This document shows positions 38,227-50,819 of a DNA stretch of 64,000 nt, piece by piece (position 1 is the stretch's first letter; every line of letters starts with the position of its first letter). Origin of the DNA: Eleginops maclovinus. Taxonomy: Eukaryota; Chordata; Actinopteri; Perciformes; Eleginopidae. The position numbers and the translations under genes are program-made. The stretch is taken from assembly GCF_036324505.1 (NCBI RefSeq), contig NC_086366.1, positions 12,824,427 to 12,888,426 of the forward strand. Direction: 5' to 3'. The notes beneath the pieces are model-generated. The model worked only from the letters and a program-made list of their open reading frames with translations. It searched no databases and was not told where the DNA came from.

Positions 38227-38559
38227 CTGTAGAAGAAAAACAGACATATAACAACAAAAGGAAATTAGTCAACAATAATAATGTGATATTGAGTTTCTCG
38301 TTCTTCCTAGAAAACTACAGAATGGACTCTTACTTGTTACTTGAGGGCACTTTAAGCAACTTTAAAACAAATCATATATAGGATCTACCAGGTTCTGAGA
38401 GATGCAAAAATGATTTGATCCAAAGAAAAAAAAATCACCGACTTTGTTTAGAATTGATAAAAGTTTAATGTAATTTTTTCTGTAAAAATGATAGAAAATG
38501 CTGGGGGTGTTTTCAGGCTCCGAAATAATCAAATATAGAGGTTTTATACCATTTTTCAA

Positions 38560-38640
38560 ACTTTTTAGCATACCAATAATTGATTAAATAGTAAGCAGTT
38601 TAATCAATAGTTAAAGTAATTTTCTGTTGCAGCCCTAATC
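38560..38640 (-). repeat. fish interspersed repeat with ATTAATC-rich ends, copy 4
   Basis: ACCAATAATTGATTAAATAG, then TTTAATCAATAGTTAAAG and TTTTCTGTTGCAGCCCTAAT match the terminal part of the same family in the orientation of the copy at 16590. It is strongly diverged. Confidence 0.5.
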
Positions 38641-39179
38641 TTTACTAAACCTCCCTGCTGCCTGGGATACCACGTAGCCCAGTGTATACTGTAACTGCAA
38701 CCCTCACACTGACACAACTTTGTCTATGTAATATTGCTCAGAATCTGTTGTGTCCCTGAGGCTAAAATATATTTTACCCATGATCATCTTTAACAGCAAC
38801 CATCAGAGAAAATGTTCCCCTTAAACTGTCCTCACAGAGCACCGAGGGACAACTTCACCAATCTACCAGTCTAATCATCTGTATGAAAAAAACCCTGCTG
38901 GTGAAAAACAGAAAGCAACAACATCTCTGACACACCAGGGAGAATCAATGAGGAAGAGATGAAGAGAAATTTAGAGACAAAGAGGGAGAGTGAGAGGAGA
39001 AGAGAGAAAACAAAAGCTGCTGTAACAAGTCTTTGGAGAGTTGGATAAGAGGGCACAGAGAGCACATTTTACAAAGATCACAGCCAAAGACTCAACATAT
39101 TCCACATCCCATCATGTGTGTGTGTGGGTGCTCGTGTGTGTGTGCGAGTGCTCGTGTGTGTGTGTGTGTGTGTGTATCA

Positions 39180-39520
39180 GAAACGCTTAGCGGGCATGTA
39201 CTGGGGGGAGGGCCTTGTGCTTTGACAGTTGTATTGGGAGGCGCAGCCCTTTTTCCTGACATGCCCTCAAAAGGGTCTTGCTGTAATTCCAATATCACTG
39301 CTATTAGATTTGAGGGTCTTAATTGTCAAGGAAGAATGATGGCTACGACAGGGCACGGAGCTGTAAAAGGCGAGCGCGCAGCAGATTGCGCTCGAATGTT
39401 TTTTCCGGAGTTGCCGTGGCACAGCGGCCCTCGTTACCATGCAGCGGTTGGGAGTGTGTGTAGGATTAGAGAGAAATTAAATGCTAATGGGGATGGGATC
39501 TGAATTCGCTGCCTGGGAGC
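39180..39520. promoter_or_regulatory. candidate regulatory block (CNE-like)
   Basis: A unique block with TTTGACAGTTGTATTGGGAG, GGTCTTAATTGTCAAGG, AAAAGGCGAGCGCGCAGC and TTGCGCTCGAATG. CpG dinucleotides are retained and the complexity is high. A 156-codon plus-strand frame covers it but begins in TG repeats and lacks splice context. Confidence 0.33.
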
Positions 39521-40784
39521 ATCATTTAGACGACAGGGCCGGGGCGTCGCTGACAGGCAGCGCTTCCTTTCTCCCTCCTCCTCCTCCTCCTCCTCCACAG
39601 ACAACCCTGCTTTTCCTCCCACCATTCCCTCTCCTATAGCTTCCCCACCCCACCCACAGCAAAAAAAAATCTGATTTATCAGACTGTAAACTTGTCACTT
39701 TGTAAAAACGTCACTACTCTGTGGCAGCCAGGGAAATATAATGACCCCCTTTAATGTAGCGATGTCAGGGTGCTGTATCCTAGATGGAAGGCACATCAAG
39801 GCACTGCAGACAGACTGACAAACACTTAATGCAACATGGATGTGTGTGTGCGTGTGTGTGCGTGTCCTGTAGCAGGTGAAAAAGAGCATCACGCTCACAC
39901 TGACTGGCGCTGCTCGACAGCTGAAATTACTAATCACTATTTTGCCGAAGAACAAGCAGAACACTTGAGGCCTTCACCCACTCACAGACGAACACACACA
40001 CTTTCTATTACCCCTCAGGTGATGAGGGCAAAATTCTGTCATTTTCTGGCACCTTCTTTACAGCAAAATAAAGGATTACATGCCACAAAATAAAAATCTG
40101 GGAAGGATGGTTACATGGTACAAGGCTTATCTTTCCGGACAATGAGAGCGACACAGGAATCAGTCTTGGAGCAACCAGTCACGTAAAGCAACAACACATC
40201 ACATCGTAACTAACCTGATCACTGTGTGCCGTGCAATCATCTTAGTTACAGTTTATTACGACGCCCCCTCAGTAATTACATTAGCATTTGTTTACATTGG
40301 CCTTAAGGCAAGTGTAAGACAATGTATCCTCACAGAGACACACACACAGTCCTCCCAGCTGTGGGTAATTCAACACTAAAGGACACAAGAGAGAAAACTG
40401 CTGCTGTGTTGTCTGTCACTGCGGAAACTTTTGAGCAACTTACTGTTTCAGTTTCCCTGTAAATTGAAAAACACCTTCTTTTTTTTTACCACCTTGATTT
40501 GCAAGTGGTCACAGATGTGGAGCATGCCTAACCGTTTTAGCTGAGAGTATCACAGAAGTTATCTGCCAAGCATGTGACTCCTGCCTGAAGAACTAAAGTA
40601 AGGTTGAAGCAGGATAATTATTATAAAATGATCAAGTATTGTAAAGGATTCTGAGGAGTCAACTAACCTCCCAACATAATGGAACAGAACCCACACTGAA
40701 TTACACACACATGCACACACTGCATGTTTTTTCATTCCGGCAAACTCTGAATTTTTCTTTCTAATTCACACATGCATGCCCGCT

Positions 40785-40925
40785 TCCTCTGTGTGTAATT
40801 CATTAGTAAACAATAAAAAGGCGTTAATTGTGCTCCCCAGAGGCAGATCTGTGTTCCCCCCACAGGGAAAAAGGCACCCGCTGCATCTGAAGTGGCTTCG
40901 CCCCTCAATTAGAACTGCGCCTTTC
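40785..40925. promoter_or_regulatory. candidate regulatory block (CNE-like)
   Basis: GTGTAATTCATTAGTAAACA, AAAAGGCGTTAATTGTGC and CCTCAATTAGAACTGCGCC lie in unique sequence just left of the 138-bp TG array. Confidence 0.28.
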
Positions 40926-40977
40926 CAACTCACACAAACAAACATGAGACACAGAGGAACAGGACTGTGTGTGTATA

Positions 40978-41122
<145 letters not shown>

Positions 41123-42049
41123 TTAAATAAGCAGCGGCATCTTAAAAGGGGTTTTAGATTATCACACTGTGAGGAGAGGGGAAACAGGCAGAGGGGAAGA
41201 AAAGACAAGACAGGCAGCTGACAAAGTTGCTTTTGTTTTCTTTAGAGCTCAGTGTATATATAGTAGACAAAAAGAGTTAAGTGTGTGAAGAACAGGGATG
41301 TGAGACAGAAATGAAAAGATGACGGAGAGGAACAATACAGACAAAGAGAGAATGAATAAGAGACAGAATCAAACATAGCAAGGAGGTTCTAGAAAGCAGA
41401 AATGTAGAAACTTTTTTCTTACGTCACATTTATAAAATAATTTACTGAACTTATACCGTGTAACTCCGTTAACCTCAAGACAGAGCTAAGTTCTCTACAA
41501 TGCCTGTCCATTTACTGTCTTGTTCAGGGTTTGACATGCTGACAATGAAGATGTTCAAATCCTGCATTTCATTCCTTCCTCACCTGACCAATCGCTGCAA
41601 GCCTCTAATAAGCACTTTGGTTAGAGCATACCTACACCATGTTTGCTGCAATGTTATTACTGTTAAGTATATTATCTAGCAATGAGTATTTCAGTGTAAT
41701 GGTCCCATGCTTTGAGACTGTATGTCTCTTGTGACGTGTGAAATTTAGTCATGTATTATTATCAACAACATAAGTAGGCAATGCATTTTCCTCCCTCTCT
41801 TTCGAGGTGTTAATGAACGCCTTTTCATAAACATCCTCCTTCTTTAAGAAGCTATCATAAAAGTATCTGCTATCATTGGGATATTATTGCCGTCACTGAC
41901 ACACACACCCGCTAAACTCTGCCTGACTCTTGCCCTGAATGTGACAGGACGTCCTGTATGCTCATGGTAGGCCTCCGACTTGTTCCCTTACCTCACCAGA
42001 GCGACGACAGACACACTGAGACACGCTTAGCTTAGCCTAAGTGCCCAGC

Positions 42050-42365
42050 GCCTGTCCCATTAGTAAAAAATAAACACGTCCCATTAGAAAAATAAATAAC
42101 ACTCCCTCGGCTTGGTAAAAACAATGCCACACGGTGTATAATGAGGCAGTGCCACCGCATGCAGGAAATTTCATCTATTTGTAGTCATGCTCTGGTCCGA
42201 GCCACTATTATTTTTATCTTTGGGCCTGAGGGCGACCAGACAAAGCAAAGTTTGGGTCAGCAGATGAATAAATGCCCGTTAGAGGCAGAACAAAGGTTAG
42301 AAAGGCAAAATATGGACATATTTTGGTCAGATGGTCAGACTACTTTCTCAGCAAATGATTAACAC
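42050..42365. promoter_or_regulatory. candidate regulatory block (CNE-like)
   Basis: It begins with two near copies of a CCCATTAG motif (GTCCCATTAGTAAAAAATAA and GTCCCATTAGAAAAATAA) and continues with unique sequence such as TTATTTTTATCTTTGGGCC and CAGATGAATAAATGCCC. Confidence 0.3.
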
Positions 42366-43539
42366 CCATCAGTGAATCAAAACAATAAGAACTTCTTCAT
42401 GACTGAGCAAAACGAGAGTCAAGGCATAAAACTTTTTCAAACATTCTGAGGTGAGATATGAACACAAACTGAGGCAGCAAGGTGGAAACCAAGGGGAGAG
42501 GGCGGGACAATAAAACAATGAAGCGTTTGACAGATACTGTAGGTCAGAGCGGAGCACCGTTGGTCGCTCTCATAATTACTTAGGCTCAAGGCTCACAGAC
42601 ACAGTAAACACTCATCTGTCAGGCAGCACAGAGGAGCAGCTCCAGCTTTTAAAAAATCATTTTAAAATAGAACATTTTTAAAGATCCTTTACTTTTTTTA
42701 ATACAAAATATAATATAATAAAATAGACAAGACATATTTAGCAACATATCACTAAAAATTCTAAGTTAAAAAGACAACATAATTTAAATGATTGCTGAGA
42801 TAAGCCATATTACATGCAATCTCTTAAAATAATTCAAACAAATTCCAGATGGACAGATTAGTGACTGCCAATTTCTCCATCCTTCTGTTAATGCATAGTT
42901 ACCATCCTTTACACAAATCATCCCTGCTGGAAACATTGTTACATAAATTATTTTTAAAAACAGTATTCAAAATAATGTTTAACAAAACTAAATGTTCAAG
43001 GTCAAATGATAAATTGTAAACATGGTGACCAGTTATAACATATACAAAAAATCCAGTAAAAGGCAGCAACAGTCTGGATTCAAAGTGTTTTTCATCCTCT
43101 CTTTCCTGCTTCCTTTATCTAAAAAGGTAAAGAATCTGAATGAATAAACACATTATTGAAATGTGGGTTAAAGTAAACTCACCTGACAGTGATAAATGTC
43201 TCCAAAGCAATATCTGGAGTCCATCTACTGTAACATTCATCTTAATTGCACCACTGTAACCATTATTTTCTGTCAATAAACAGTTTCAATATACACTCTC
43301 TGTAACTCTCTTTATGCTGGAGTTGATATGCTCAATATTCATCTCATTATATTTTTAAAGTCTTCATCTGTTTCCATTTTCTTTCATTTGTTGCATTCCG
43401 CTCGGGCTTCCTCCTCATCTCCTCCTCTTCCTCTACGCCTCCCTCCGTCTCCCCCCAAACAAACACACAGATATATCCCATACCCAAAAGAGGACAGGGG
43501 AAAACAGATCCCCTAGAAAATGCAATATTTCTGTTTTTA

Positions 43540-44060
43540 ATATCGAGGTCTATAAGATCAGGGCAGAGATGGGTTCCATGGCAATATGTTTATTTATATA
43601 TTTTATAAGGAGGGAAAAAAAATCTGCCTATCTGTGTATGCATTTGGGGGGCCTGGGCCACTGTATCCGAGCTCATCTTATATGAAAAATAATGTTGTGT
43701 ATGGCTATACTTTTATATATAATGGCAATATGGGATCAGGGCTCTTTTACAATGTGCCATACTTCAGGCTAGGGCTAACAGCATTTTATGGCCCGCCAGC
43801 AGTTCATCTTCATGTCTCAGGCAGGCAGGAGCACTGCATAATAATGTCGTTTCCTGCCCCCAAATGCTATTTCACAGGCCGGGGCTCATTTCTCAAACTT
43901 CACCACTTTTACAATTTCCCAAACTTTTATTCCCGTCATTATTACCAACAAGATTTCATTACGTATTTAGAATGTAAACAAGTCTGAGTAATGACACTCC
44001 CCCCGTCTCCCTGGAATCATTCCCGCTGATGGCTCTGCTGCTATCTCAGGCGCGTGTATT
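43540..44060. promoter_or_regulatory. candidate regulatory block (CNE-like)
   Basis: A long unique block with no repeats. It contains a chance 133-codon open frame at 43586-43987 with no domain or splice context. Motifs include GGGGGGCCTGGGCCACTG, TTTATGGCCCGCCAG and TTTCATTACGTATTTAG. Confidence 0.3.
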
Positions 44061-44689
44061 CATACAAACACACACACTTTAACATGCACGTGCATACAAA
44101 TACAGATAATACACATACATACATTAACTGCCCCAGTCAAGATACAACTCAAAGGCAGTAATTTACTACCCCGTGTGTGTATGTGTGTGTGTGGTGTCGC
44201 GTGCATGTACATGTTCCGATAAAAGGGGGAGGCGGTGGGGGTGAAGAAGGAGAGAGTTTTATACTCAACTCACATAAATCATGTAGAAGAAAAATGAGCA
44301 AATGTGCAGGCTAACTCATCTTCTCCCCATCCGGAGAAAATGAAATTCACTGGAATACCTATCAAAACTGCAATCATCCAGAGATAATATCTTCTTTGGT
44401 CTATCTGCACTTTCCGATTTAATTTCCTCCATGCCCTTGACATCCAGCGATACCATTAAGATGAAGCACATACAGTAAGGGAGTAGTTCTCACGTTTTGA
44501 TATATGAGATCTCTGCGCTTAATGTAATATCATCATTTGAAAATTAATGCAATCTTTCTTTTGTTTGGGGGGGGGGGGGTTGGAAACACTCAAGGAGCCA
44601 GCCGTGGTTTGACGAGAACAAGATGGAGAGAAAGACGGTGATGGGGAAACATGAAAAAGAGACAGAAAAACATTTGATATTTGAGAAAG

Positions 44690-44960
44690 GAGGGATTTTG
44701 TGGACCCCACCCCTCCCCTGCTTTTCCCCTCCTTCCGAGCCAGAATGACATGCAATTACGTCTGGGCCTGCCCCGAGTCAGAGGTCACTCAAATTACTCC
44801 ATCATTTAGAGGCGGCGTGGAGATGAGAGAGAGAAAGAGACCACCCCACCCCCTCCACATCCTCCAAACCCCCGCCGCCACATCAAATATCATGAAATCA
44901 TTAGTGTAATAAGCATGGAAATCTGTTTGCAGATTATCAAACCCCCACCTCCCTTTCCCC
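44690..44960. promoter_or_regulatory. candidate regulatory block (CNE-like)
   Basis: TGACATGCAATTACGTCTGG, CAAATTACTCCATCATTTAG and GAAATCATTAGTGTAATAAG lie between CCCC-rich runs. A 13-G run at 44567-44579 lies to the left. Confidence 0.27.
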
Positions 44961-47269
44961 TCCTTTATCTGCCCAGAATCTCTCTCTTGGCTGTTTTCAC
45001 CTCTTTATCCTATACAATCATATTAGAGAGGGAGAAAGACAGACAGAGACGAAAAATACAAAGAAAGAGAAAGCGATACAACGAGAGATAAAGGGACAGA
45101 GTTTAACGACATAATTAAAAACGCTAAATAAATAAAAGGAGCAATAACATATAATTCTGAGCCCTGAACTCCTCTCAACTACTTGTATTTCACACTAAGA
45201 CAGCTCAGAGTCGACTCACTGCTGCATTCAGAGAGGCCGGGTTTGTCACATTCCTGGTGTGTGAGTGAGTTGTTCTGACTACAGCTGCTGTTGCCTATCT
45301 GTCAGTAAGCCAACAAGGCTATTTGCCTCCGTAAACTCTTCAACTCGCCAAGGGACACCGGGGCGACATCAGCCATCCCTGAGGAAAGCCATGTGTACCG
45401 AAGTCTGACCACTCCTTTCTACACCACCTTCTCCAGATAACACTTTCTTGTGATGCAGAGCACCTCTGAAGGAATACATTGTCGATGATGTACAACACTT
45501 TATAATATATTTTTGATACTAGTATAATTACTTTACTGAACAAGTACAATTTAACTTTCCGTATGGCAATGACATCAAGTTATTCTTATAGTAATTAACT
45601 GTCTCGAGGACAAGTTAAAAAGCCATTTAAGCATCAACGTTTTTAATTATTGACAATTTTAGTGCCAAAATTACAAACACAGAAATTGAATTTATTAACT
45701 TGTCCGATATCAAATTCAACAAAGAGCCAAATATAGTAATTCATCCGATTGGATTAACTAGAGGTAAGAGAAAATTAGGTCAAATGCACCGGTAAGACTT
45801 AAGGGATCAATTTAAGCCAATCAAAGATGCATAGACACTTCAAGGCTGTTACAAAACACCTCTATTACTGTATTTGATAAAAGAAAAATGAATTATGTAT
45901 GCTGAATTCACAATATATTCACTGCCCTTAATTCTGAGAACTATAGCATTTCCCTTTCAAAAATATAAATCACAAGTGGTTAAATATGTGCCTAAATTGT
46001 TGCCTGAAATTAACACACTTGAAAACATATTTTATTTCTATTAACAATCTTGTTTTGGTTTTTAAAAAGTGCCTTTTATATCCTATTAAGACATAACGCA
46101 AGTTCTCCAATGTCAACACCTATGTCATGTCACATTTCTGTAAATCCTGACCTAGACTCAAGCAGCAAACCTTAACTGACCTGGGAACCAGCTGCTTCTG
46201 CTTAACACTAACATGTTCTATTTAAATACCCATCCCAGGCCCTCTCTCTCTCCCTGGCTTGTTCTTCCTCTCCTCTTCTATCCTTCCCCGGGCAGTGTGT
46301 GTGGTAGAACGATGGGTTCAGCTGCTGATTGAGCCAGTAATCCTGATGAGGCGGATTCCTCATGTATTGATTGAGCTGCTGGCTTTCTTCTACTTCGCTT
46401 TGAGAAGCTGTGCATCTGGACTGATTAGCTGCTGTAGGCCACCTCTTTCACTATCTCTCCATTTCTCCCAGAGCAAAGACTAGTCCAACTCGTCTGTGTG
46501 TACATGTGCATGTGTAGAAAAGCAGAAACTAACGCAGAGCACTGGGAGCAATTAACTTCAGTCTTTTTCTCTGAATCGCTACTGATCGCGTTCAGTCAAT
46601 CTGCTGAAATACGAAAACAAAACAAACACGAACAATAAAACAAACCTCAGACCACATAAATCTTAATTGCCCACCTAATTACGGCACCAGTCATTCACTC
46701 AAACTGTTAAGTTAACAGGAAGAGGCATTGTTAGTATTCATCACGGAAAATCAAGCGCCAGAATTATTTGAACAGAAGCTGGAAAATGTTTCAGATATTG
46801 TTCTTGGTATGAGTAAACAATGGAACAGTTTCTGAAAATTGCAAATTAGTCAAATGTATATCGGGAAGGAAATGATAAAAAAAACCAAATTCAAGTCCAA
46901 GGAGGCTGCATGAAAGGATAATATGACTTGAGCTTTGCTACACCATGATAAGTGTCAATATGGTTGATGCCCTAATCTTAAAAGCAATACATCAACAGAA
47001 AGTCATAAACGCCTGTTTACAAACCTACAGGGATATATGTGTGAAGTATCGGTGGGAACAGCATTTCGAACAGCAACCTCAGAGGGAGACGAGCTCCATT
47101 ATTTACTGTTTTCTGTCCCGAATCATAATCAGAGTCTTACACTACCCAGGCCGCCGACGACTGGGGTGCAATCTCCCCATAAGCATAAACACACCCATAA
47201 ATTCAAACACTCAGTATTCAGGTATTCAAATTCCCAACGACTTGTATAAATGCACTGGTAAACATACCA

Positions 47270-47272
<3 letters not shown>

Positions 47273-47345
<73 letters not shown>
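47273..47345. repeat. (TG)n microsatellite, 73 bp
   Basis: About 36 uninterrupted TG units. Confidence 0.98.
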
Positions 47346-47348
<3 letters not shown>

Positions 47349-48204
47349 GTTGAACTCTGAGCTGATCCCGATAGAGATTAGGAATCAAATGCATACATAT
47401 GTTCCTAGAGTCCACTTTAAAAAATAAAAAACAAATAATAATTGAACAGATAATGGCTCAACCTAAACCTTCCAATAAAAAAAAAAATAAGGCAAAAATA
47501 TTTACCCATTTGCAATACAAATTCAGGACAGGACCTGACACGACACTTCTGTTCTGACGCCGTACCACTCATGTCCTACATAAATTAGTTCACATTCCAC
47601 TTCCCTTTAACAGGAAGTCTCTTCTCAACATGAGGTCCACACTACCTAATGTTTGCCAAGATGTAACTGCCAATACACATATTGATTAATGCTGTTTATG
47701 CATGTAATCCTCTCTTGAATAATTCACAACCCCTTTTATGGAGTACCACATCAATCTCACCTCCAGACCTACCCGTAGACATCGCCAAAGCCAAACTAGA
47801 CCATTACTATATCGTGCACTATATTTAATGTCTGTCATTTTATTTAAGTGTCTGAACTCTGAGTGAGAAATCTATGCACCATATAGTGCCCTCAAAAAAA
47901 ATCTCAACAGTGGGACAAAGAAGTAGGGAGCGGCGTATTAGTGAAGGAGGGAGGCACCGGTCTAGACAGTGGTCACTTTGTGAATATATTTTAACTTCAA
48001 CACAACGCTTAAGAGAAATACTAAATAACGGTATGACTGCACGTGTCATAGATGCATTTATGCACTTTAGAGCAGTTAATGGTTCTGATTTCAGTCAATA
48101 AATCCATTAACAAACACAACCTGAGTTTGATGACGCTGAAATCTGAGGTCAGCTTTGTCTGATCCGCACTCATGTGGAGAGTTACTGTGAACTGTTGGAA
48201 TTTC

Positions 48205-48280
48205 GGGGTCATTCATTTGTGTGGCATATTCAGGGTCATTTGCGTAGCTCGTGGTGGGGCGGGGGGGTCATTTGCGTAAG
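48205..48280 (+). promoter_or_regulatory. duplicated GGGTCATTTGCGTA motif
   Basis: GGGTCATTTGCGTA occurs exactly at 48233-48246 and again at 48265-48278, starting 32 bp apart, which is about three turns of the helix. A weaker third version (GGGTCATTCATTTGTGTG) starts at 48206. On the other strand the motif reads TACGCAAATGACCC, combining an octamer-like CGCAAAT with a TGACC nuclear-receptor half-site. Confidence 0.4.
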
Positions 48281-48379
48281 GTGCTGGGAGCTGCAGGTTT
48301 AGTATGCAGGGAGGAAAGAGAGGGCGGGCATGTGACATCCACAGAGAGCCGGGACCCTCGCTGACCCCTGTCTATAATT

Positions 48380-48615
48380 CATCCCCTGGAATATGGGGCA
48401 CGTCAAACCTTGGTTCCTTCCCACCCAAAAAGAGAGAGAACCTTTTCACTTTGTTGCACGGCACTCTGACCCCGTATTAAAGCGAGTAGCAAGAGAAACG
48501 CTGGCTATTAAATTTTCAGTGCTGTCCCGAGAGAGCGTTTCCAGCAGGCCCTCGATTCATGAATGGGAGAAGACTGAGAGGAATGGCCCGAGACCGACAG
48601 AGAAGTACAGAGAGC
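48380..48615. promoter_or_regulatory. candidate regulatory block (CNE-like)
   Basis: Unique sequence with CCGTATTAAAGCGAGTAGC, ACGCTGGCTATTAAATTTTC and CCCTCGATTCATGAATGGG, in the intron about 470 bp downstream (in transcript sense) of the 37-nt exon. Confidence 0.28.
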
Positions 48616-48921
48616 CTGAAAGGTAAAAAGTATTTTCCTACATCAATGTGCAAACAGGGATGCACACTTCTGCAAAAAAAAATCCTGCAAATATCCACAA
48701 CTAAATGCAGAAATGAGGGTGGATAACCAGTGTGTGTGAGTGTTTGGAAAGAAATTGGGATAAATGAAACGTTAGAAAAAAGATGGATCAGGCCCTAGGG
48801 GGGGACACTACCCTCCCTCTACCCTTGTTTTCAATGTTGTCTCTGTCCTTCCCTCCCTGCATGTTAGCTGCAGGTATTCAGCTCCAATTCCAGAGATGTC
48901 ATTAGGAATGCAGATATCAAA

Positions 48922-49040
<119 letters not shown>

Positions 49041-49079
49041 AAGGGGGAAATAAAAAGGGGGATGTTGATTGGAACTTAC

Positions 49080-49116
49080 CAGATGTTCTAATCTTGCTTT
49101 GAGGTTAGCAGCTTCC
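49080..49116 (-). CDS. rsrc1: RSRC1-like internal coding exon (37 nt)
   Basis: This very short minus-strand exon has an acceptor ending in gttgcag and a gtaagt donor. Its first base completes a codon begun in an upstream exon; if that exon ends in AG or CG the residue is arginine. The exon then encodes EAANLKARLEHL and ends on a codon boundary, which matches the phase-0 start of the exon at 38226. The other two frames contain stops. Human RSRC1 has, from memory, ESGNIKAGLEHL here (about residues 166-177), with GLEHL leading directly into the next exon's segment. With 37 nt, skipping would shift the frame. A long TG tract on the plus strand, which is (CA)n in the transcript, begins only 41 nt beyond the donor site and could influence recognition of the exon. 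Confidence 0.88.
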
Positions 49117-49891
49117 CTGCAACACAACAACACATTTCCCCAAATGTAAGAAAAATAGAGGACACAAAACATAGTTTAAGAAAAGTCATTTTTTGGCAAA
49201 CAAACACACATCCACTGAAAAATACACATAAATAGATATGACAGAGACAGAGGCACATACTTTATTTTAGTGTGCTTCAATGACAAATTCTGAATCAATG
49301 TATGTATCATTTTAAACCCATTAAATCTGAAGGATAGAATTTTTGCGGCAACAACTTCAAATTATTACAAGGTTGGTGTCTGACCGTCCAGAGATATTAA
49401 GTTTCATTTTTAGAGGATTGAGAAATACTGAATATTTTAAGTTGTGTGCAGGAGTGAAGAGGTGTTGCAAGAAATGTATCTTAATAAGTTCTTTAATTAG
49501 ATACTATTCGAATTGTTTCCTTTTGTGCTGTGTGTGTTTGGGTCTACACCAGGCAGAGGTTAGCCAATATTTCTGCCTCACCGTCATAATAATAATTTCA
49601 AAGTACAGAGAAAGGAAACTTGGGGCTATTATATGTGAAAATTGCGTATGATTTCCAGTGTGGCAAAACAGAATGGCGAACTGAGGAGGTGTTGGGGGGG
49701 GGGGGGGAGCAGTCGGTTTTAAAAAGAGCAAATTGGCAGTAAATAATAGATGCGATTTTGGCACATTTCAAATTTGCAGCAGCGAAAATCAACAGATCAA
49801 GAGAACACAAACAGCCCCGTCCTCGATCCCAGCACCCCCCCTCCAACTCTGGCCCCCATTACTGACAACTCCACCCCGGCCATGGCGTTTC

Positions 49892-50016
<125 letters not shown>

Positions 50017-50379
50017 AGAGGGAGAAAGGCTTATCGACAGGCTTCAGTTGCTAATGCAGCCAGCAGCATCACAGTGTAAATCTACACCATCTCTAAAATT
50101 ACATACTGTCTCATCCATCCTGCCCCCCACCCCTTCCTCCATCCCTCCATCCATCCATCAGGCCAGGACCCAAACCCAGTAGGACCACAAACCTCGGCCA
50201 TTCCCACATCGTCAACATTTCTATACGGAAAGACTGAAATGCTAAACAGAAGTATTATCAAAAGTAAGAAGCAGCCGGAGAAGGAGTCCTGAAGAGAGGA
50301 TGTTTGCTTGTTTACTCTGAGCTCTGTCAGTGAGCCACATGCAGACAAGTCAACCACTTAAGGCAAACTTCATCTAGCC

Positions 50380-50560
50380 GTAATTACATTACATTCTGAC
50401 AAACACCCCGCCACATTCATTATACATGACGGGCGCCCGGCAACCAGACAGCAAGACATTTGTTACCGTGGTGACAGTGTGTGTAATCCGCTAATGAAGC
50501 GCAATTAGTGAGAAACAATCTAACACAGGGGAGACGCGGCGCTCGATCCTGTCTCCTCCA
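50380..50560. promoter_or_regulatory. candidate regulatory block (CNE-like)
   Basis: AGCCGTAATTACATTACATT, GACGGGCGCCCGGCAACC, GTAATCCGCTAATGAAGC and GCGCAATTAGTGAG form a compact unique block mixing homeodomain-type ATTA sites with CpG-rich segments. Confidence 0.33.
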
Positions 50561-50773
50561 CTCATTCCCTCCGCTTTTTGCCCCCGTTTCCGCTTTTATA
50601 ACTATTTATTTTTTCCCCTTTTTTTATTTTTCTGATCCAACCTTTACTAAACTCCTCACTTGCATTTAATATCCCACTTTGTCATCTGTTGTCTTGACTG
50701 TATCAGGGGCAAACTGTCCAGCGCAGTGCACACTGGGGCCAAAGGGATGGCTCTATCCATTAGACGCACAAAG

Positions 50774-50775
<2 letters not shown>

Positions 50776-50818
<43 letters not shown>
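50776..50818. repeat. (CA)n microsatellite, 43 bp
   Basis: About 21 CA units on the plus strand. Confidence 0.97.

Positions 50819-50819
<1 letters not shown>

Noticed and set aside
39033..39503. 156-codon plus-strand open frame
   Set aside because: It starts in low-complexity sequence and runs through TG repeats, and lies antisense to the host gene without support.
43190..43240. Possible 45-nt minus-strand exon with a gtgagt donor
   Set aside because: The pyrimidine tract is poor, and the frame needed between the 37-nt and 52-nt exons begins with a stop codon.
43586..43987. 133-codon plus-strand open frame rich in Tyr and Phe
   Set aside because: The composition follows local AT-rich sequence, with no homology I recognise and no splice sites at sensible places.
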